NCBI RefSeq assembly: GCF_040451425.1 | Contig: NZ_CP144374.1 | Location: 1,652,501-1,716,500, forward strand | DNA length: 64,000 nt | Direction of reading: 5' to 3' | Origin: Thermodesulfovibrio sp. 3462-1 | GTDB taxonomy: Bacteria > Nitrospirota > Thermodesulfovibrionia > Thermodesulfovibrionales > Thermodesulfovibrionaceae | Translations under genes and position numbers: made by a program | The notes under the pieces: generated by a model | The model's input: only the letters and a program-made list of their open reading frames with translations | What the model was told of the DNA's origin: nothing | The model's database searches: none | Shown here: positions 27,272 through 35,917 of the stretch, in pieces | Position numbering within the stretch: the stretch's first letter is position 1 | Layout: each line of letters begins with the position of its first letter

Positions 27272-28319
27272 GATTTCGATAAAAAAACAGTATCTTAAAT
27301 CCTTTCATTCAAAGATTTTTTTCTCTTTTATTTTACTAATTTTACTTGTAGTTGTATCACTGATTTCTGTCTGCACGGGCTCAATGCACTTATCTTTGGC
27401 TGAAGTTTTCAGAGCTATATATGCTAATACGGAATATTCATATATTATATGGAATATTAGAGCACCAAGGACAGTTGGTGCTATTCTTGCAGGTGCCTCT
27501 TTAGGCGTTGCAGGTGCTGTAATGCAAAATGTATTTAGAAATCCACTGGCTTCTCCTTTTACTCTGGGAGTTTCTCATGGCGCTACCTTTGGTGCAGCCT
27601 TTGCAATAATTATTTTGGGTGCAGGACAAACTCACAGCATCGGAACAGAGTCAGTAACAGTTTTTAAAAGTTATACGGTTATTATTTCAGCTTTTATCGG
27701 TGCTCTTTCCACTGTGGTTTTAGTTCTTTTTCTCTCATTTCTCAAAAATGTGACTCCAGAGGCCATACTTCTTGCTGGAGTGGCATTGAGCAGTCTTTTT
27801 AGTTCAGCTACTATGTTTTTACAGTATTTTGCCAGTGATGTTCAGATAGCAGCCACTGTGTTGTGGACTTTCGGAGACCTCGGAAAGGCTGGCTGGTTTG
27901 AAAACAAAATTATGTTTATTACCTTTTTGCTTTGTTTTATTTATTTTTTCTTGAATAGATGGAATTTTAATGCTCTAATATGGGGAGATGAAGTTGCCAA
28001 AAGTCTTGGTGTTAATATAAAGTTTTTGAGAGTTTCAGGAATGTTTTTCAGTGCCCTTGTTGTCTCTGTGTGTACTGCCTTTCTCGGGATAATAGGATTT
28101 GTAGGATTAATATCTCCTCATATGGTAAGGCTTATTATTGGAAATGATTACAGATTTTTAATTCCTTACTCAGCGATTTTTGGTGCAGTCTTACTTTCTC
28201 TTTCTGATTTGATTGCAAGAACAATAATTTCTCCGTCTGTTTTACCTGTTGGGATTATAACTTCCTTTCTAGGTGCTCCCATGTTTTTTTATTTGCTAAT
28301 AAAAAGGAGAAGATTTTAA
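27213..28319 (+). CDS. FecCD-family ABC permease
   Basis: This 368-residue permease has about ten membrane helices and the family motifs 'NIRAPRTVGAILAGASLGVA', 'VMQNVFRNPLASPFTLGVSH' and 'LGIIGFVGLISPHMVRLIIG'. It imports metal chelates across the inner membrane with the FecE ATPase. The listed start is a GTG overlapping the binding protein by 59 bases; an ATG at 27228 is also possible. The stop abuts the ATPase start. Confidence 0.9.
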   Translation: MYIKDMGKSTLKNQALPSTKISIKKQYLKSFHSKIFFSFILLILLVVVSLISVCTGSMHLSLAEVFRAIYANTEYSYIIWNIRAPRTVGAILAGASLGVAGAVMQNVFRNPLASPFTLGVSHGATFGAAFAIIILGAGQTHSIGTESVTVFKSYTVIISAFIGALSTVVLVLFLSFLKNVTPEAILLAGVALSSLFSSATMFLQYFASDVQIAATVLWTFGDLGKAGWFENKIMFITFLLCFIYFFLNRWNFNALIWGDEVAKSLGVNIKFLRVSGMFFSALVVSVCTAFLGIIGFVGLISPHMVRLIIGNDYRFLIPYSAIFGAVLLSLSDLIARTIISPSVLPVGIITSFLGAPMFFYLLIKRRRF

Positions 28320-29075
28320 ATGCTAAGAATAGATAACCTCTCAGCTGGATACGAGGCCAAAGAAGTTCTTAAAGAAATTAATCTGGAATTTAGTAAAGGA
28401 TTTATCTATGCTATTTTAGGCCCTAATGGTTCAGGAAAATCAACTCTGTTGAGAACAATTGACAGGATTTTAAAACCCAAAACAGGAACAGTTTATTTAG
28501 GAGATATAGATATAAGAAATCTTTCAACAAGAGATATCGCTAAAAGAATTGCCTATTTACCTCAATATTCTAATTCGACGCCTTACATTTCAGTTTTTGA
28601 GGCAGTACTTCTTGGAAGAAAACCTTATATTGCATTTGAACCATCTGAAAAGGATCTGGATGTTGTTGAAAAAATTATAAAAGATTTTGGGCTTACAGAT
28701 TTTGCCTTCAGAAAAATTAACGAATTAAGTGGTGGAGAGGTTCAGAAAGTTCTTATTGCAAGAGCTCTTACTCAGGAACCAGAGGTGCTTTTGCTTGATG
28801 AACCAGTAAATCATCTTGACCCAAAAAATCAGATTGAAATACTTCAACTTTTGAGGAAATTAACAAAAAAGTTGAACTTAATTACAATAATCGTGCTACA
28901 TGACCTTAACCTTGCCATTGGGTTTGCTGATTATTTTATTTTTATGAAAAATGGGAAAATTTATCATATGGGAGACTCCTCCATAATTGAACCTACCCTT
29001 TTAAAAAATGTCTATGATATAAATGTAAAAATAATAGAAGTTGAAGGACGAAAGTTTGTAATAACACTTGCTTAA
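28320..29075 (+). CDS. FecE-type ABC transporter ATPase
   Basis: This is a 251-residue ATPase with Walker A 'LGPNGSGKSTLLR', Q-loop 'YLPQYS', signature 'ELSGGEVQKVLIARAL', Walker B 'VLLLDEPVNHLD' and H-loop 'IVLHDLNLA'. It powers the FecCD permease. The ATG directly follows the permease stop. The last 76 codons are duplicated at 21602-21831. Only 43 bases separate it from the 3' end of the second helicase copy on the other strand. Confidence 0.92.
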   Translation: MLRIDNLSAGYEAKEVLKEINLEFSKGFIYAILGPNGSGKSTLLRTIDRILKPKTGTVYLGDIDIRNLSTRDIAKRIAYLPQYSNSTPYISVFEAVLLGRKPYIAFEPSEKDLDVVEKIIKDFGLTDFAFRKINELSGGEVQKVLIARALTQEPEVLLLDEPVNHLDPKNQIEILQLLRKLTKKLNLITIIVLHDLNLAIGFADYFIFMKNGKIYHMGDSSIIEPTLLKNVYDINVKIIEVEGRKFVITLA

Positions 29076-29118
29076 TGGAAAAGACTATCTATCTGTTATA
29101 GTATTTCAGAGAGAAACT

Positions 29119-31791
29119 TCAGGTTCTTAAAGTAATGGCAAAATTGATTTTTGGTTCTTCAGTTGAGAGGTCTGAAAACACCTTTGCTGAACGGGCTTTC
29201 TTGGGAAGACGCTTTATTTTCTCAAAAAGCTCAGGATTTTTATCTCTTATATCTTCAATAATCCTTAAATACTTAAGCTCGCTTTCTTCTCCATCGTCTT
29301 CTGTAATGGTTTTCTTTGAAAGGAGTTTATCAAATAATTCGTGGGATGAAACTGGTTCTCCCTCAGTGAGTATAGCGGAATCTCCACCAAGCATGGTTAA
29401 AAACGCCTCTATTTTTGAGCGTGCAATATTGGTAAGTGCAATCTCTGAATCTGCCTGCTTTGTTGGGAAAAAGTTGAATGTGTAGATTTTATCAAAGGGT
29501 GTATCAATACGATTAACTCTACCAACCCTTTGAATTAGGCGGGTTGGATTCCAGGGAATATCATAATTTATGACAATATTTGACCTGTGAAGATTTACAC
29601 CCTCAGAGAGAACCTCGGTTGAGACAAGAATTCTGTAGTCATCTTTTTTGTTCCTTGCCCTTGCATCAAAGTTTTCTATTACTTTATCCCGAACTATTTC
29701 TGGAGAATTGCCATGGAAAAGTAGCGCTATTTCACTTCCGAACTCTTTATTTATATTTTCAGTTAAATACTCTGCAGTCTCCTTTGATTCTGTAAAAATA
29801 ATTATTTTCCTATCTTTTAATATGGGATGGTTTTTGAGATTGTCCAACAAAGTTTCAAGTTTGGGGTCTCTTTTTATTGATTGCCACATTTTTTGTATGT
29901 CTTTTAAAATTTTGAGGTCTTTTTCTAAATTTTCTTTAAATTCCGGTTTAAAATCAGAACTTGAATACTTTTCTGCTTTTCCTTCATCAATAAGTTTCTG
30001 GATTGCCTCATCATCACCTTCTTCCAGAAGTTCAAAAATTTTATTTATATATCCCTTACTAATCCAAACATTCCCATTTTCGTATTCTTTAATAAAATTC
30101 TCATAGGAACGAATAAATCTATCAATAGTTTTTCTGAATGCATAAAAACTACTTTCCAGGCGTTTAACAAGAAGCACTTTCATAAAGCCACCCATATTTC
30201 TTTGGGACTGGGCTTCAAGAGGTGGAATCCCCTTCTTTAAATAAAGCAGAGGAGTATAACGAGCATAGGTAAATTCCTGCGTTATTAATCTAACTGTTTC
30301 CATAAAGATTCTGTCTTCATCTTTACTTAGCTGATAAAAAAGTGGCTTTGGATCCTCTACTTCTGGAAATTTGACATTATTTCTTTCCAAATCCTCTGCA
30401 AAGTATTTTTCAATCTCAGTTCTTGTTCTTCTAACCATTATGTGTTTTAAAACTTTATCACGGATTTCTTTGGCAATATCTTTTGTTATTTCAATAAATT
30501 TGTCATAATCTTTTTGACGGTTAACTTTCTTTAACTTATTTTCAAGTCTTCCGAAAAAATCTTCAAGATCTGGAACACCGGGAATATTGCTTTTTCTTGG
30601 ATTTTGAAAGATTTTAATCTGTGCAAGAATATCTTTTGGCGAGTTATTATAAGGTGTAGCAGAAACTAAAATCACCCTTTTCCCACGACAGATTTCTGCA
30701 ATGTCTTCATAACTAATGGTTGCCTCGTTTCTAAACCGATGTGCTTCATCTATAACGATGTTTTTGTATTCTCTAAGTTCGATTTCCTTCTTTGCTTCAT
30801 CAAGCTTACCAATAGAGACAAACTCAGCTGGAATATGAAAATCGGCAAAAACATTTGGCCAGGAGCCCGGGTTATTTTTATTAAGCAATGCTGGTGGTGC
30901 GATAACAAGAGTTCTTCCATCAAGTTGCCCACAGAGCATAGCAGTAACATAGGTTTTCCCGAGCCCAACTACATCGGAGATAAAAACACCTCCATATTCT
31001 TCTAATATTTTCTTTGCATTTAGAACTGCTTGCTCTTGATATTCAAATCTTTTAAAGTTTTCGGGTAGATATTTTGTGAAGACTTCATCAGTTCGACTCA
31101 ACTCATCTTTAAAATACTCGTATAGAAATTTTAGATAAAGTTCATAAGGGGTGATATTTTCATTCAGCCATGTGTTTTGTTTTATTGTCTGAACATATTT
31201 TTCAGTGACATCAACAGCATCTTTCCATAATTCTTCAAATTTCTGTTTTGCAAACTCGTAATCGGAAGCGTTTTTAAGCTCCACATTGAATTCAAGATTA
31301 TCCTGAAGTCCAGATTGAGTAAAATTACTTGAACCTGTGATGACTCTTCCTATATCTCTGTCTCCTTCCCTAAAAGTGAGAATATAAAGTTTTGCATGGA
31401 GATTCTGTGAGGGATAAGCTCTTATTTCAATTTTTCCAGTATTTATCCATTCAATGAACTTCTGCACGCCTGATTCAACATTTTCGCTATCTTCTGATTC
31501 AGCCATTTCCTCTTCAATCAATTTTTCTATTTCCTGTTTTGTCTCGTAATGTGATGGTTTTTCTTGTTCTGCATTCTTTACCAGATTGTAGGATTCTTTT
31601 GAAATGCCAATTCCTACAAGAATTCTAAGCTTTTCAGTATTTTTCAGTGCATTATAAATTAAATGAAATCCGCTTACATAAAAATAAGCTACAAGGCAAT
31701 CAAAGAATTTGCAGTCTTTTATTAGCTGTTCAAAACGGTCTTTGAGGCTTTTACCATCTTCATTTACTATGAATGTAAGGTCAAGATTCAT
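29119..31791 (-). CDS. PLD-nuclease / SF2 helicase, copy 2, C-terminally truncated
   Basis: The start ATG at 31791 (MNLDLTFIV) follows the tyrA stop and GGGGG. The PLD domain (~200 residues) diverges from copy 1 at 11573-14797 but keeps 'HAKLYILTF' and 'GSSNFTQSGLQDN'. From about residue 220 the two proteins are nearly identical, with DNA runs of several hundred bases unchanged and a few short divergent patches. After '[10 protein letters not shown]' copy 2 ends in an unrelated tail ('DLSTEEPKINFAITLRT'), lacking ~190 residues. It has no methyltransferase partner beside it. It is probably a relocated or recombined copy; helicase motifs are intact, so activity cannot be excluded. Confidence 0.8.
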   Translation of the reverse strand: MNLDLTFIVNEDGKSLKDRFEQLIKDCKFFDCLVAYFYVSGFHLIYNALKNTEKLRILVGIGISKESYNLVKNAEQEKPSHYETKQEIEKLIEEEMAESEDSENVESGVQKFIEWINTGKIEIRAYPSQNLHAKLYILTFREGDRDIGRVITGSSNFTQSGLQDNLEFNVELKNASDYEFAKQKFEELWKDAVDVTEKYVQTIKQNTWLNENITPYELYLKFLYEYFKDELSRTDEVFTKYLPENFKRFEYQEQAVLNAKKILEEYGGVFISDVVGLGKTYVTAMLCGQLDGRTLVIAPPALLNKNNPGSWPNVFADFHIPAEFVSIGKLDEAKKEIELREYKNIVIDEAHRFRNEATISYEDIAEICRGKRVILVSATPYNNSPKDILAQIKIFQNPRKSNIPGVPDLEDFFGRLENKLKKVNRQKDYDKFIEITKDIAKEIRDKVLKHIMVRRTRTEIEKYFAEDLERNNVKFPEVEDPKPLFYQLSKDEDRIFMETVRLITQEFTYARYTPLLYLKKGIPPLEAQSQRNMGGFMKVLLVKRLESSFYAFRKTIDRFIRSYENFIKEYENGNVWISKGYINKIFELLEEGDDEAIQKLIDEGKAEKYSSSDFKPEFKENLEKDLKILKDIQKMWQSIKRDPKLETLLDNLKNHPILKDRKIIIFTESKETAEYLTENINKEFGSEIALLFHGNSPEIVRDKVIENFDARARNKKDDYRILVSTEVLSEGVNLHRSNIVINYDIPWNPTRLIQRVGRVNRIDTPFDKIYTFNFFPTKQADSEIALTNIARSKIEAFLTMLGGDSAILTEGEPVSSHELFDKLLSKKTITEDDGEESELKYLRIIEDIRDKNPELFEKIKRLPKKARSAKVFSDLSTEEPKINFAITLRT

Positions 31792-31798
31792 TCCCCCA

Positions 31799-32653
31799 TT
31801 ATAAATCAAGCTCCTGCCTTAACTTTTTTGATTCTTCTATAAATTTTTTGACTCCTTCAAACTCTTTTCTATAAAGCATCTGTTTAACCTCTTCAAGCTT
31901 TTTTGCGAAAATTTCAAGGCACTGTAAAACATTTTTATCATTCATTGCAAAAATATCAGCCCAGAGTTCTGGTGAGCTTTTAGCAATTCTCGTTGTGTCT
32001 TTAAATCCAGAACCAGCGTATTTTATAAATTTTTTATCCATTTCTGCCACAGTGTTTACAAGGCAGAATGAGACTAAATGAGGAAGATGACTTACAAGAG
32101 CATAAATCCTGTCATGCTCAGAAGGAGTCATGAACTCCACCTGGGCTCCTGTTTTAGTCCATAGTTTCGCAACTCTTTCCAATGCAGATCTGTTAGTGTT
32201 TTTTGTTGGAGTAATGATGACCTTTGAGCCTTCAAAAAGTTGAGCTTTTGCATACTCAAATCCTGTCCTGTCTGAACCAGCAATAGGATGTGTTCCAACA
32301 AAGTAAACGCCTTTCGGCATTAATCTTTCAAGTTTATTAACCACTTCTTCTTTAACACTTCCCACATCAGTAACCACTGTGTCTTTTTTTAGATAAGTAG
32401 CCATTTCTGAAGTGATTTTTTCAAATACTCCCAGGGGGGTTGCAAGAACAATAAGTTCTGCTTCACAAACCTCTTTAAGGGAATCAGTATATGTATCTAT
32501 TATGCCAAGCTTAAAAGCTTTTTTAAGCCTTTCCTTATTTCTTCCATATCCGATAATTTTTTCAGTCAGTTTTTTTTCTTTTAATGCTAAGGCTAAGGAA
32601 CCTCCGATTAAGCCAACTCCAATGATTGATACAGTTTTAAATCCATCCTCCAT
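31799..32653 (-). CDS. tyrA: Prephenate dehydrogenase
   Basis: This 284-residue enzyme oxidises prephenate to hydroxyphenylpyruvate for tyrosine. Motifs are NAD(P)-binding 'IGVGLIGGSLALALKE', 'VVTDVGSVK', 'FVGTHPIAGSDRTGFEYA' and 'HDRIYALVSHLPHLVSFCLV'. Its start shares a base with the aroF stop. It is the last gene of the minus-strand aromatic run pheA-aminotransferase-aroF-tyrA, and the second helicase copy follows 7 bases downstream. Confidence 0.93.
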   Translation of the reverse strand: MEDGFKTVSIIGVGLIGGSLALALKEKKLTEKIIGYGRNKERLKKAFKLGIIDTYTDSLKEVCEAELIVLATPLGVFEKITSEMATYLKKDTVVTDVGSVKEEVVNKLERLMPKGVYFVGTHPIAGSDRTGFEYAKAQLFEGSKVIITPTKNTNRSALERVAKLWTKTGAQVEFMTPSEHDRIYALVSHLPHLVSFCLVNTVAEMDKKFIKYAGSGFKDTTRIAKSSPELWADIFAMNDKNVLQCLEIFAKKLEEVKQMLYRKEFEGVKKFIEESKKLRQELDL

Positions 32654-33678
32654 TATGCTTCCCTGCCAATAGCCTTAGCTACAGCTTGAATTTTTTTCAT
32701 CATATTTTTAAATTGCTCAGGAGTCAAAGATTGCTCACCATCAGAGAGAGCTTCTTCAGGATTTGTATGAACCTCAATCAAAAGCATGTCAGCACCAGCA
32801 GCAACTGCAGCAACTGCCATTGGCTCAACAAGCTCACGCTTTCCAACACCATGACTTGGGTCAACTGCAACTGGTAAGTGACTGAGGGATTTAAGCAGAG
32901 GCACAGCACTCAGGTCAAGAGTATTTCTCGTAGCTGTCTCGAAAGTTCTTATACCTCTTTCACAGAGTATGACCTTTTCATTACCTCTTGAAAGAATATA
33001 CTCTGCTGCCATGAGAAGCTCTTTTATTGTTGCAGACATTCCTCTTTTAAGCACAACAGGCTTGTCAACTGAGCCAACTTCCATAAGAAGTCTAAAATTC
33101 TGCATGTTTCTTGTGCCGATTTGAAGAATATCAACATAATCAAGCATTACATCTATGTCTCTTGGATCCATTATTTCGCTTATCACAGGAAGCCCAGTTC
33201 TTTCCTTTGCTTCTTTGAGATATTTAAGTCCTTCAACACCCAATCCCTGAAAGGAATAAGGAGATGTGCGTGGCTTAAAGGCACCACCTCTCAAGAATGT
33301 TGCGCCTGAGGCTTTGACTTTTTCAGCAATATCAAGAAGTGTAATCCTGTTTTCAACAGCACATGGACCTGCTGCAATATGTACTCTTTTGCCTCCAATC
33401 TGGCAATCATCAACCTGAATTATAGTGTCTAATCTTTTGAAGTCTCTGCTTGCCAGTTTGTAGGGTTTGAGGATTCTTACAACATCTTCAACACCTGGAA
33501 TTGCTCTTATTGCATTTTCCTCATCCTCTGTTACTTTTGAGGTGTCTCCAATTACTCCGATAATTGTTCTTTCAGTTCCCCTTGAGACATGGGGTTTAAG
33601 TCCCTTTGCCTCAAGTTTTTTCACAATTTTTTCAATCTGCTCCTCAGTTGCATCTGGTCTTAATACAATAATATCCAT
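32653..33678 (-). CDS. aroF: 3-deoxy-7-phosphoheptulonate synthase (DAHP synthase, type I beta)
   Basis: This 341-residue enzyme makes DAHP from PEP and erythrose 4-phosphate, the entry step of aromatic synthesis. The first ~75 residues form the ferredoxin-like/ACT-like regulatory domain seen in Thermotoga-type enzymes ('[20 protein letters not shown]'). The barrel carries '[20 protein letters not shown]', '[17 protein letters not shown]', 'IGTRNMQNF', 'VVLKRGM' and '[16 protein letters not shown]'. Feedback control through the N-terminal domain is likely (family knowledge). It is tightly packed with its neighbours. Confidence 0.94.
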   Translation of the reverse strand: MDIIVLRPDATEEQIEKIVKKLEAKGLKPHVSRGTERTIIGVIGDTSKVTEDEENAIRAIPGVEDVVRILKPYKLASRDFKRLDTIIQVDDCQIGGKRVHIAAGPCAVENRITLLDIAEKVKASGATFLRGGAFKPRTSPYSFQGLGVEGLKYLKEAKERTGLPVISEIMDPRDIDVMLDYVDILQIGTRNMQNFRLLMEVGSVDKPVVLKRGMSATIKELLMAAEYILSRGNEKVILCERGIRTFETATRNTLDLSAVPLLKSLSHLPVAVDPSHGVGKRELVEPMAVAAVAAGADMLLIEVHTNPEEALSDGEQSLTPEQFKNMMKKIQAVAKAIGREA

Positions 33679-33681
33679 CGT

Positions 33682-34791
33682 TTAACCTCCAAAAAATTTT
33701 TTTAAACTTTCTATAAAAGTTTTATTTTCTTCAGGCAAACCAATTGTAACTCTTATCTGTCTTGGTCCTACAGGTCTTATAATGACTCCCTGCCTGAGAA
33801 GCGAGTCAAAAACTTCCTTAGATGAAATACTCTCAGGCAGTATTATGTAAATGAAGTTTGTCTGTGTGGGGAGATATTGAATTTGTTTTATTTTATCAAG
33901 CTCAGAATAGAGATATTGCTTGCCTTTTTCGTTAATTTCAATCACTTTTTTTAAATGCTCCTCATCTTTTAAAGCAGCCTCTGCAGCAATTTGAGCAATG
34001 GTGTTTGTGTTAAAGGGTTCTCTTATTCTGTTCATCTCTGTAATGATTTCTTTTTTTGCAATTCCATAACCTATTCTCAGGCTTGCCAATCCATAGGCTT
34101 TTGAAAAGGTTCTTAAAATCAGTATATCCCTTCCCTCTTTAAAATATCTTAAAGTATCAGGATAATCTGACTCTGTAACATACTCATAATAGGCTTCATC
34201 TACCACAACAAGTATGTCTTCTCGGAGAGCCTTCATGAAGCTATCAAATTCTTCTCTGTAGTTCATTGTGCCTGTTGGATTATTGGGATTAGCTATGAAT
34301 ACGATTTTTGTTCTGTCTGTTATCTCCTTAAGCATTCCTTCAAGGTCATGTCTGTAGTCTCTAAGTGGCACTTCCTTTGCAATTCCACCCTGTGCTGTCA
34401 CACTCATTGCATAGACAACAAAAGAAGGAGTAGCCATAACTGCTTCGTCCCCTGGACCAATGTAAGTTTTTACAGCAATATCAATAAGTTCATTTGAGCC
34501 ATTGCCGAGAATTATTTCATCATGTGTAAGATTTAATCCTCTTTTGGCAAATAATTCACATAAAGCATTCTTAAGATAAAATCCGCTTCCTTCTGGATAT
34601 CTTGCAAGCTCAGAAGGATTTGAGAGAAATTCTTTGATAGCCTGTACAACCTTTGGTGAAGGACCCAGAGGATTTTCATTGGATGCAAGCTTAATGCATT
34701 GCTTGATGCCAAGCTCTCTTTCCACCTCTTTAATTGGTTTGCCAGGAATATAGGGCTGAATCTTTTGAACATAAGGCAGCGGTTTGACCAT
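33682..34791 (-). CDS. hisC: Histidinol-phosphate / aromatic aminotransferase
   Basis: This 369-residue PLP enzyme of the HisC family has 'KLASNENPLGPSPKVVQAIK', 'GNGSNELIDI', 'IANPNNPTGTMN', 'VVDEAYYEYV' and the PLP-lysine 'TFSKAYGLASLRIGYG'. The ATG at 34791 (MVKPLPYV) is chosen because GGGAGG precedes it; an upstream in-frame extension has no such site. Its position between pheA and aroF suggests transamination of phenylpyruvate or hydroxyphenylpyruvate, perhaps alongside histidine synthesis (inference). Confidence 0.88.
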   Translation of the reverse strand: MVKPLPYVQKIQPYIPGKPIKEVERELGIKQCIKLASNENPLGPSPKVVQAIKEFLSNPSELARYPEGSGFYLKNALCELFAKRGLNLTHDEIILGNGSNELIDIAVKTYIGPGDEAVMATPSFVVYAMSVTAQGGIAKEVPLRDYRHDLEGMLKEITDRTKIVFIANPNNPTGTMNYREEFDSFMKALREDILVVVDEAYYEYVTESDYPDTLRYFKEGRDILILRTFSKAYGLASLRIGYGIAKKEIITEMNRIREPFNTNTIAQIAAEAALKDEEHLKKVIEINEKGKQYLYSELDKIKQIQYLPTQTNFIYIILPESISSKEVFDSLLRQGVIIRPVGPRQIRVTIGLPEENKTFIESLKKFFGG

Positions 34792-34804
34792 AAAAGCCTC
34801 CCTT

Positions 34805-35878
34805 TTATTCAAAAATTGGATATGATCCGAGATGAACAAGCTCTATACAGTAATCTTTTACTTTTTCAAGGGTTTGTTTTACATTTTCGTCTTCAATGTG
34901 CCCAATAAAATCAACAAAGAATATATACTCCCACTTGCGCATCTTTGCTGGACGTGATTCTATTTTTGTAAGATTTATGTTGGCATCCTTAAAAGGCTGT
35001 AAAGCATTATAAAGAGCACCAGGTTTATCCTGAAGGGAAAACATGATAGAGGTTTTATCTGATCCTGTTTTCTTAGGAAAAGTTTTTCCAAGTATAAAGA
35101 ATCTTGTGTAGTTGTTTTTGTAGTCTTCAATGTGTTTTGCAACAAACTTGAGTCCATACATGTTTGCAGCAAAATCGCTCGCAATTGCTGCAATTTCTGC
35201 ATCCATACAGGCCTGCTTTGCTGCCTCAGCAGTGGAGGCAACATCATACAGGGGTATATCAGGCATATTTTTTCTCAACCATTCTCTGCATTGAGCCCTT
35301 GCATGAGGATGAGTGTAGATTTTTTTTACTTTTTCCTTTTCTCCTGTAAGAGAAAGAAGATGAAGGGTTATAGGAATTATTATCTCCCCCGAGATTTTTA
35401 CTTCATGCTGCATAAACATGTCAAGAGTATAGGTAACAGTTCCTTCATTTGAATTTTCTATTGGAACAACGCCAAACCGGGACAGTCCCTTTTCAACAGA
35501 TTCAAAAATAGATTTAATGCTATCCTGAGGCTCAAAATGAGCAAAACTTCCAAAATATTTTATTGCAGCAAGATGGGTAAATGTGCCTTCGGGTCCAAGA
35601 TAACCCACTTTTTGTGATTCCTGAAGTGCCAGCGTGGCTGAAAGAATTTCCCTGAAAAGAGTTTTAATTACATCATTAGAAAAAGGTCCTTCATTTATTT
35701 TTAAAACTTTATCTATGACATTTTTTTCCCTTACAGGGTCATAGAATGAAAGTCCTTCAGCTTTCTTTATTTGTGCTATTTCTATGGCAATTCTGGCTCT
35801 TTCATTTAAAAGTTTGAGAATTTCTCTATCAATCCTGTCAATCCTATCCCTTAGATTTTTTAGTCTTTCATTTTCCAT
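34805..35878 (-). CDS. pheA: Bifunctional chorismate mutase / prephenate dehydratase
   Basis: This 357-residue P-protein has an N-terminal chorismate mutase (residues 1-85, 'LRDRIDRIDREILKLLNERA'), a prephenate dehydratase (~90-270, 'VGYLGPEGTFTHLAAIKYFG', 'GVVPIENSNEGTVTYTLDMF', 'NNYTRFFILG') and a C-terminal ACT domain ('MFSLQDKPGALYNALQPFKD', 'NLTKIESRP') that binds phenylalanine. It makes phenylpyruvate. It is first in the aromatic run and divergent from the polyamine genes with only 39 bases between. Confidence 0.95.
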   Translation of the reverse strand: MENERLKNLRDRIDRIDREILKLLNERARIAIEIAQIKKAEGLSFYDPVREKNVIDKVLKINEGPFSNDVIKTLFREILSATLALQESQKVGYLGPEGTFTHLAAIKYFGSFAHFEPQDSIKSIFESVEKGLSRFGVVPIENSNEGTVTYTLDMFMQHEVKISGEIIIPITLHLLSLTGEKEKVKKIYTHPHARAQCREWLRKNMPDIPLYDVASTAEAAKQACMDAEIAAIASDFAANMYGLKFVAKHIEDYKNNYTRFFILGKTFPKKTGSDKTSIMFSLQDKPGALYNALQPFKDANINLTKIESRPAKMRKWEYIFFVDFIGHIEDENVKQTLEKVKDYCIELVHLGSYPIFE

Positions 35879-35917
35879 TTTTTATTCTATCATAGAATAT
35901 GATAAAATTTTAAAATT

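Noticed and set aside
29135-30106. Plus-strand frames opposite helicase copy 2
   Set aside because: The same frames appear opposite copy 1 because the DNA is duplicated; serine/phenylalanine-rich shadows.
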